Positions 30,765-36,609 of a DNA stretch of 36,609 bases are shown here, piece after piece. The first letter of the stretch is position 1. Each line of letters starts with the position of its first letter. The translations under genes were made by a program, and so were the position numbers. Below the pieces are notes generated by a model. That model was given only the letters and a program-made list of their open reading frames with translations. It was not told where the DNA came from and made no database searches. The DNA comes from VFJJ01 sp031362415 (GTDB lineage: Bacteria; Actinomycetota; Acidimicrobiia; IMCC26256; VFJJ01): assembly GCA_031362415.1 (NCBI GenBank), contig JANLSK010000084.1:1-36609 (forward strand), given 5' to 3'.

Positions 30765-32528
30765 ATGTCGGAGGGAAGTCGTACAGACCCAGACGGGTTG
30801 TGCCCGTCGTTGGCTGCGGTATATCGGGACGATGCCCGTCTCCTGCCGCTGATCGGGCCGGGGGCGCCGTTCGAGGTGGAAGAGGTCACCGTCAGCGGGG
30901 TTCACCTGCGCGACTTCGTGCGGTCGCCGCGCACGATCCTCGACTGTTTCGCCATGGGCGCGAGCCACGCCGAGCTCGTCCACATCGTGCACGAGGACGA
31001 GCGCTGGACCTTCGCGTCGGTGCGCGATCGGGCGCTGCGCCTGGCCCGGGAGCTGCGTTCGTCGTTCGGCGTCGGTCCCGGTGACCGGGTGGCGATCGCC
31101 ATGCGGAACCTGCCCGAGTTCGTGGTGTCGTTCTGGGGCGCGGCGCTCAACGGCGCCATCGTGGTTCCGCTGAACTCGTGGTGGACGGGACCCGAGCTGC
31201 GCTACGCCTTGGCTGACGCCGGAGCGCTGGTCGTGTTCGTCGATCCCGAGCGGTGTGAGCGGGTGCTGGCCGACGGCCATCCGCCGGTGGTGCAGGTGGT
31301 CTGCGTGAGGGGCGACGGTGGCCCGGCTGGGGAGCGCGATGGGCGCGGCGCCGTCCCGTTCGACGAGCTGGTGCTCTGTGCACCGCTCACGTACGACGAG
31401 ATCGCCAGCCCCGACCGCGACGACCCGGCGACGATCCTCTACACGTCGGGGACGACCGGCCGACCCAAGGGCGCGCTCGGAACGCACCGGGGGGCGATCG
31501 CCAACCTGTGGAACATGGCGTTCGTCAACGCCCGGGAGGCGATCATCAGCAAGCGGACGCCGCCACCGCCCCTTCAGACCGCAACCTTGTCGGCTGGCCC
31601 GCTGTTCCACATCGGTGGGATCGCCGCCATCATTGGCGGTCAGATGGGCGGCTCGAAGATGGTCCTCATGCGCAAGTGGGACGTCGACGAAGCGCTCCGG
31701 CTGGCCAAGGAGGAAGGGGTCACCACCCTTGGCGGTGTGCCAGCCATGGCCCGCGACCTCCTCGAGCATCCCCGCATCCGCGAGCTCGGCCTCGACGTGC
31801 GGAGCGTTCCCCTCGGCGGTGCCCCGGTCGCTCCCGATCTGCCGCTGAAGGCGCTGGCGGTGTTCGGCGAGTCGACGCAGATCTTCAACGGCTACGGGTT
31901 GACCGAGACGACCTCGGCCGTGGTGGCCAACGTGGGCGCCGAGTTCGCGTCCCGGCCCGACAGTGTCGGCCACCCCAACCTCACCGCCGACCTGAGGGTG
32001 CTCGACCCCGACGGCCGCGAGGTCGGCCCCGGGGAGGTGGGCGAGCTGTGCATGCGCTCGCCCCAGGTCGTGATGGGCTACTGGCACGACGAAGCTGCGA
32101 CCGCGGCGTCGTTCGTCGACGGCTGGTTCCACTCTGGTGACCTCGGGTACGTCGACGACGAGGGGTTCGTGTACGTCGTCGACCGGCTCAAGGATGTCGT
32201 CATCCGGGGCGGCGAGAACGTCTACTGCGTCGAGGTGGAGGCCGTCCTGCACGAGCACCCCGCCGTGGCCGAGGTGGCTGTCGTGGGCATCGACGACCGG
32301 TCGCTCGGTGAACGGGTGTGCGCGGTGGTCGTGCCCCGCGCCGGCGCCGAGCTCTCCCTGTCCGACCTGCGGACGTTCGCCTCGGCCCGACTGGCCCGGT
32401 TCAAGTGCCCCGAGGCCTTGGTGCTCGTCGCCGACGAGCTGCCCAAGACCGCCACGTCCAAGATCGCCAAGAACGAACTGCGGGCCCTGGTTCGCGCGCC
32501 CGAGACGATCGTCGAACGCATGGTCTGA
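30765..32528 (+). CDS. Acyl-CoA synthetase / AMP-forming ligase (third)
   Basis: A 587-aa FadD-type enzyme with all expected motifs: ILYTSGTTGRPKGALGTHRG (about residues 222-241), FNGYGLTETTSAVVANVGAE (about 373-392), GWFHSGDLGYVDDEGFVYVV, DRLKDVVIRGGENVYCVEVE (hinge) and the catalytic lysine in TATSKIAKNELR. It is the most canonical and full-length of the three and the likeliest to activate a free acid for beta-oxidation. The ATG at 30765 follows GAGGGAG by five bases. It sits alone between the hairpin at 30577 and the convergent acyl-CoA dehydrogenases, with a small candidate leader frame upstream. No CTAG operator was found in front of it. Confidence 0.92.
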   Translation: MSEGSRTDPDGLCPSLAAVYRDDARLLPLIGPGAPFEVEEVTVSGVHLRDFVRSPRTILDCFAMGASHAELVHIVHEDERWTFASVRDRALRLARELRSSFGVGPGDRVAIAMRNLPEFVVSFWGAALNGAIVVPLNSWWTGPELRYALADAGALVVFVDPERCERVLADGHPPVVQVVCVRGDGGPAGERDGRGAVPFDELVLCAPLTYDEIASPDRDDPATILYTSGTTGRPKGALGTHRGAIANLWNMAFVNAREAIISKRTPPPPLQTATLSAGPLFHIGGIAAIIGGQMGGSKMVLMRKWDVDEALRLAKEEGVTTLGGVPAMARDLLEHPRIRELGLDVRSVPLGGAPVAPDLPLKALAVFGESTQIFNGYGLTETTSAVVANVGAEFASRPDSVGHPNLTADLRVLDPDGREVGPGEVGELCMRSPQVVMGYWHDEAATAASFVDGWFHSGDLGYVDDEGFVYVVDRLKDVVIRGGENVYCVEVEAVLHEHPAVAEVAVVGIDDRSLGERVCAVVVPRAGAELSLSDLRTFASARLARFKCPEALVLVADELPKTATSKIAKNELRALVRAPETIVERMV

Positions 32529-32582
32529 GCCCGACGGGTGCGGGGCCCGATCGCTTGCGGTGAAACGACTGTGGGCTCGACC

Positions 32583-33856
32583 TCAGCTCGCCCGAGGGCC
32601 CTTGGAGACCTCCCGGAAGGCGCCGTCGTCGTGACGGGTTTCCCGAGGCATCCCCAGCAGGCGTTCGGCGATCACGTTCCGGGCCATCTCGGTGGTGCCG
32701 CCGCCGATGCACGCGGCCTGGCGGACGAGCCAGCTGAGCCCGACCCCGGCCTGCCGATCGTTGCCCGGCTCCCAGACCACGCCGTCGCCACCGGTGAGCT
32801 CGAGGGCCAGGGCCGCCCGGCGGGTCATGGCGGTGCCGCTGAACAACCGGCTCATCGCCGCGGCATGGAACGGGAGCTCGCCCGTCTGCAGCTTGCGGGT
32901 GACCGACGAGACGAGCGCATCGCCCATGAGGGTGAGGGCCCGAGCCTCGCCGATCAACTCCAACGTGCGCGGGTCGTCGACGGTGTCGAGATCACGGGCC
33001 ACCGCCGCGAGCACGGCGCCATCGTTGGGGGCGTTGTGCGATCGGCCGACGCTCGTCACGTACTGGGAGCCGCCTGAGATCGTCCGTTCGTGGTGCAGCC
33101 AGCGGGTCATCACCGTCCAGCCGCCGTCGACGTCACCGATGCGGTCGCTGTCGTCGACGACCACGTCGGTGAGGAACTCCTGGCAGAACTCGACCGAGCC
33201 GTTCAACAGCTCGATCCGGTGGATCTCGAGCCCGGGTGTCTGCACGGGGAGCGCGAACACGGTCAGGCCGCGGTGCTTCTCGACGTCCCAGTTGGTGCGG
33301 GCCAGGCACAGGGCCCAGTCGGAGTACCAGGCCCCGGTGGTCCAGATCTTCGACCCGTTGAGGATCCACTCCTCGCCGTCGCGCACGGCTGTCGTGAGGG
33401 CACCGGCCGCGTCGGAACCGCCGCTCGGCTCGGACAGGAGCTGGGCCCAGATCGCCTCGCCCTTGAGCATCGGCGGGATGTGACGGAGCTTCTGCTCCTC
33501 GGTGCCGAACTCGAGCAGTACCGCCATGCACGGGATGAACGTGGACGCCTGGATCTCGATCGGGTGGTCGTAACCCCGCAGCTCGCGGTTGAACGCCTGC
33601 TGGTGCGCGGGCGTGAGGCCCTGCCCGCCGTACTCGGTGGGCACGCAGATCCCGGCGAACCCGCCGTCGTAGAGGAGGCGCTGCAGCCGCCGACAGGTGT
33701 CGATGCGGGCGAGGTCGTGGTCGTCGGTGCGTGACGAGGTCGCGGTGAAGAAGAAGTGCCCGGCCGACGGGTCGGCTGGCGGCATGTGACCGGCCAGCCA
33801 GGTCCGGGCCCGGGCGGCGAACTCGTCGACGGGGATCACGGCTGCGGTCGTATCCG

Positions 33857-33860
<4 letters not shown>
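32583..33860 (-). CDS. Acyl-CoA dehydrogenase, steroid-type subunit (FadE26/28-like)
   Basis: A 425-aa FAD enzyme forming alpha,beta-enoyl-CoA. It has WAQLLSEPSGGSDAAGALTT and GSKIWTTGAWYSDWALCLAR (FAD/substrate contacts) and ends IGGGTTEMARNVIAERLLGM. The YEG glutamate of typical chain-length enzymes is not present in the IGGGTTE segment; the Glu in WLHHERTISGG may be the base, as in isovaleryl-type and FadE26-type subunits. The ATG overlaps the stop of the upstream dehydrogenase by four bases. A complementary pair like this matches the alpha2-beta2 enzymes that oxidise steroid side-chain CoA esters in mycobacteria. Confidence 0.9.
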
Positions 33861-34999
<1,139 letters not shown>

Positions 35000-35005
35000 C
35001 GACCG

Positions 35006-35034
35006 ACTGTATCTCAAACATCTAGATGGTTCAC
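35006..35034 (-). promoter_or_regulatory. Promoter with regulon operator, site E
   Basis: On the minus strand GTGAAC (35034-35029), 17 bases and TACAGT (35011-35006) precede the acyl-CoA dehydrogenase ATG by six bases. The spacer holds the perfect decamer CATCTAGATG (35019-35028). The full site, GAACCATCTAGATGTTTG, matches 16 of 18 consensus positions. Confidence 0.65.
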
Positions 35035-35066
35035 GGGCCACCGCGCCGCCGTCGGGTGCAGTCGTC

Positions 35067-35831
35067 TCAGCGGTGGTGGTCGAGAAGATCGACGACCGTC
35101 GACGCCTCTTGGCCGAGCATCACCTTGCCGACGATGGTCATGTGCGCCCGCCAGTGCTCCTCGGCGGCTGCGCCGTCGCCGGCGAGGAGGAGGTTGAGGA
35201 GATGATGCTGCGACTGGATGCCCCGCTGGCGGGTCGAGCGCGACCCGACGACATCGGCCGACCAGCTCACGGCGGCGACCGCCTTCACCACGACTTCGCT
35301 GAGCATCTCGGCGACGATGCTCAAGGTCTGGTTGCCTCCCAGGGCGACAAGCCGTTCGTGGAAGGCGGCGTTGGCGACGGCGAACGACTCGGGATCGTCG
35401 ATCATGCCTTCCTCGTTGACGATCAGAGCCCGCAGCTCGGCCACGGCCGACTTTCGGCGGCGAGATGCGGCGATGGCCCGGGCGGCCAACGGCTCGATCT
35501 GCGCTCGGGCCTCGAAGACATCGGCGAGCGGTACGTTGCGGGCCTGGAGGACCATCGCCGCGGAGCGCGCCGTCATCCGCTCGTCGGGCTCGTGGACGAC
35601 GACTCCGCCGTGCACGCCCCGCCGGACCGTGATGAGGCCCTCGGCTTCGAGGATCCGCAGCGCCTCGCGCAACGACGGGCGCGACACCCCGAAGCGCTCC
35701 ACGAGCTCGGGCTCGTGGCCCAGGGAGTCACCTTCCGACAAGGCGCCGCTCACGATGAGGGCCCGGAGCTCGTCGGCGATCAGCTGTGGCTTCTCACGCC
35801 CCGGCCACCCGTTGGTCTTCGTCGTGCTCAC
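35067..35831 (-). CDS. GntR-family regulator, FadR/FCD subfamily
   Basis: A 254-aa regulator. Residues about 10-80 are a GntR winged helix (IADELRALIVSGALSEGDSL, ERFGVSRPSLREALRILEAE, GLITVRRGVHGG). Residues about 95-235 are an all-helical FCD ligand domain with likely metal-binding His in NAAFHERLVALGGN, QSQHHLL and EEHWRAHM. FCD members sense organic acids or acyl-CoA. The GTG at 35831 follows GGGAGG by five bases. Sites E and F lie on either side of this gene, making it the best candidate to bind the CTAG operator, though classical FadR-type sites are TGGTnnnACCA-like and do not resemble CTAG, so this is inference. Confidence 0.88.
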   Translation of the reverse strand: MSTTKTNGWPGREKPQLIADELRALIVSGALSEGDSLGHEPELVERFGVSRPSLREALRILEAEGLITVRRGVHGGVVVHEPDERMTARSAAMVLQARNVPLADVFEARAQIEPLAARAIAASRRRKSAVAELRALIVNEEGMIDDPESFAVANAAFHERLVALGGNQTLSIVAEMLSEVVVKAVAAVSWSADVVGSRSTRQRGIQSQHHLLNLLLAGDGAAAEEHWRAHMTIVGKVMLGQEASTVVDLLDHHR

Positions 35832-35970
35832 ACAACCCTCCCAGGGCTGGCACGGTTCCGGAGCCCGGGGCCGAGGTTAGCGAGCGTCGAACGGTGCGAC
35901 CGGCGCGACGTGACCTGCAGGCTCACGTATCGACGCGCGCTCAGAGCCGGGGGCGGGCCCGGGAGCGCCG

Positions 35971-36016
35971 TTGCGTCCACACCAGGCGCGTTCTACGCTC
36001 TACATCTAGATGATTC
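35971..36016 (+). promoter_or_regulatory. Promoter with regulon operator, site F
   Basis: TTGCGT (35971-35976), 17 bases, TACGCT (35994-35999), then CT and ACATCTAGATG (36002-36012). The -35 hexamer, spacer length, CT linker and palindrome are the same as in the rightward promoter at site D. The site matches 14 of 18 consensus positions. It faces the APH-like gene. Confidence 0.65.
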
Positions 36017-36056
36017 GAGGTCGGGCCAGGACCGGCGACAGCGAAGGGTGGCGCCG

Positions 36057-36609
36057 ATGACGGGCATGCCGGCTGCCGGTTCGCTGCCGTGGCGGCGCAG
36101 TGCCAGCGAGGTCGCGGACGGTCTCGGGGCCTGGGCTCGGGCGTGGCGGGGCTCCACCGCCGAGGTGACCGACGTCCGCTCGCCGGGTAGCGGCATGGCC
36201 AACGACACGGTGCTGTTCCGTCTCGACGGTGAGGCGCTCGTCGCCCGTCTGGCTCCGGCTGCCGATGCGCCCTATCCCACGTTCCCCACCTTCGATCTCG
36301 AGCTCCAGGAACGGGTGATCGATCTGGTGCGCAGCCGCACCGACGTGCCCGTCCCCGAGGTGGTTCACCTCGAGCGCTCCGAGGAGTGGCTGGGGGTGCC
36401 GTTCCTCGTGACGCGGGCGATCGAGGGTGAGGTGGCGGGCGACAACCCGCCGTACCTGCTCGAACCGGGCGGATGGTTCTTGCAGGGGACGGCCGAGCAG
36501 TGGCAGCGATTCGAGACCTCGACGATCGAGGTTCTCGAGCAGAAACACGGGATAGTCGACGACGGCGTGGACACTGCGTTCCTCCATCCCGGTACGACGG
36601 GCGACACGG
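36057..36609 (+). CDS. APH-like phosphotransferase, partial (3' end outside window)
   Basis: The open frame runs from ATG 36057 (GGGTGG five bases upstream) to the window end, 184 codons. It begins MTGMPAAGSLPWRRSASEVA and contains GSGMANDTVLFRLDGEALVA (glycine-rich loop and strands) and RARTDVPVPEVVHL-like sequence (read here as SRTDVPVPEVVHLERSEEWL), then GVPFLVTRAIEG, the hinge. These mark the N-lobe of an aminoglycoside-phosphotransferase/choline-kinase fold. Genes of this kind often lie beside acyl-CoA dehydrogenases, and ACAD10/11-type fusions phosphorylate hydroxyacyl-CoA. That precedent suggests a role with 4-hydroxy acids. The catalytic HxD and DFG-like motifs would be beyond the edge. 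Confidence 0.82.
   Translation, partial: MTGMPAAGSLPWRRSASEVADGLGAWARAWRGSTAEVTDVRSPGSGMANDTVLFRLDGEALVARLAPAADAPYPTFPTFDLELQERVIDLVRSRTDVPVPEVVHLERSEEWLGVPFLVTRAIEGEVAGDNPPYLLEPGGWFLQGTAEQWQRFETSTIEVLEQKHGIVDDGVDTAFLHPGTTGDT

Noticed and set aside
30462..32258. Minus-strand open frame of about 600 codons
   Set aside because: Antisense to the third acyl-CoA synthetase, whose motifs are complete.
32529..32582. Search for a terminator between the convergent third synthetase and acyl-CoA dehydrogenase genes
   Set aside because: GC-rich partial dyads are present, but I found no convincing stem of seven or more pairs with a proper loop.

Overview
The window is GC-rich bacterial DNA with strongly G/C-biased third codon positions, frequent GTG starts and several promoters that look leaderless. 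Its content (F420-linked gene remnants, a CYP142-like P450, two Baeyer-Villiger monooxygenases, a paired steroid-type acyl-CoA dehydrogenase, an APH-like kinase beside acyl-CoA dehydrogenases) points to an Actinomycetota catabolic genome. Acidimicrobiia-like is my guess and has not been tested. I see no rRNA, tRNA or CRISPR array.

Region 1 (1-11.5 kb) is accessory and eroding. It starts with a partial alpha/beta hydrolase. An IS3-like remnant with a frameshifted, truncated orfB has cut off a small gene. A hypothetical gene ends in a GTGACC microsatellite. The C-terminal scrap of an acyl-CoA synthetase and a frameshifted hypothetical gene follow. Intact genes are a 648-aa protein of unknown function, a CPA2-type cation/proton antiporter, a MarR regulator, a double-CDGSH iron-sulfur protein and an LtrA-like membrane protein. 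Between them lie fragments of a questin-oxidase-like protein, a PPOX/F420 protein, a DJ-1/PfpI to F420-reductase chimera and a TetR regulator.

Region 2 (11.5-20.7 kb) is built around a TetR regulator. Leftward it precedes a HAPMO-type Baeyer-Villiger monooxygenase and a VOC-family protein. Rightward, across a palindromic operator, lies a second Baeyer-Villiger monooxygenase, then an acyl-CoA thioesterase-like gene and a tight set of a TIM-barrel sugar isomerase/epimerase-like protein and two Gfo/Idh/MocA oxidoreductases. This set resembles systems that oxidise and eliminate glycosides.

Region 3 (20.7-36.6 kb) encodes activation and beta-oxidation of a hydrophobic acid: two P450s (one CYP142-like), two unusual crotonases, a two-domain NIPSNAP-like protein, a short-chain dehydrogenase, three adenylate-forming acyl-CoA synthetases, an overlapping acyl-CoA dehydrogenase pair, a GntR/FCD regulator and the start of an APH-like kinase gene. 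Five promoters in this half carry variants of one CTAG-centred palindrome, consensus GAAACATCTAGATGTTTC, placed on -10, spacer or start-site positions. This looks like a single local regulon, probably run by the GntR protein encoded between two of the sites.

Together the genes suggest hydroxylation or ring/side-chain oxygenation (P450s, BVMOs), possible sugar removal (TIM barrel plus Gfo/Idh/MocA), CoA activation and beta-oxidation of a steroid-, terpenoid- or alicyclic-type substrate. The substrate itself cannot be read from the sequence.
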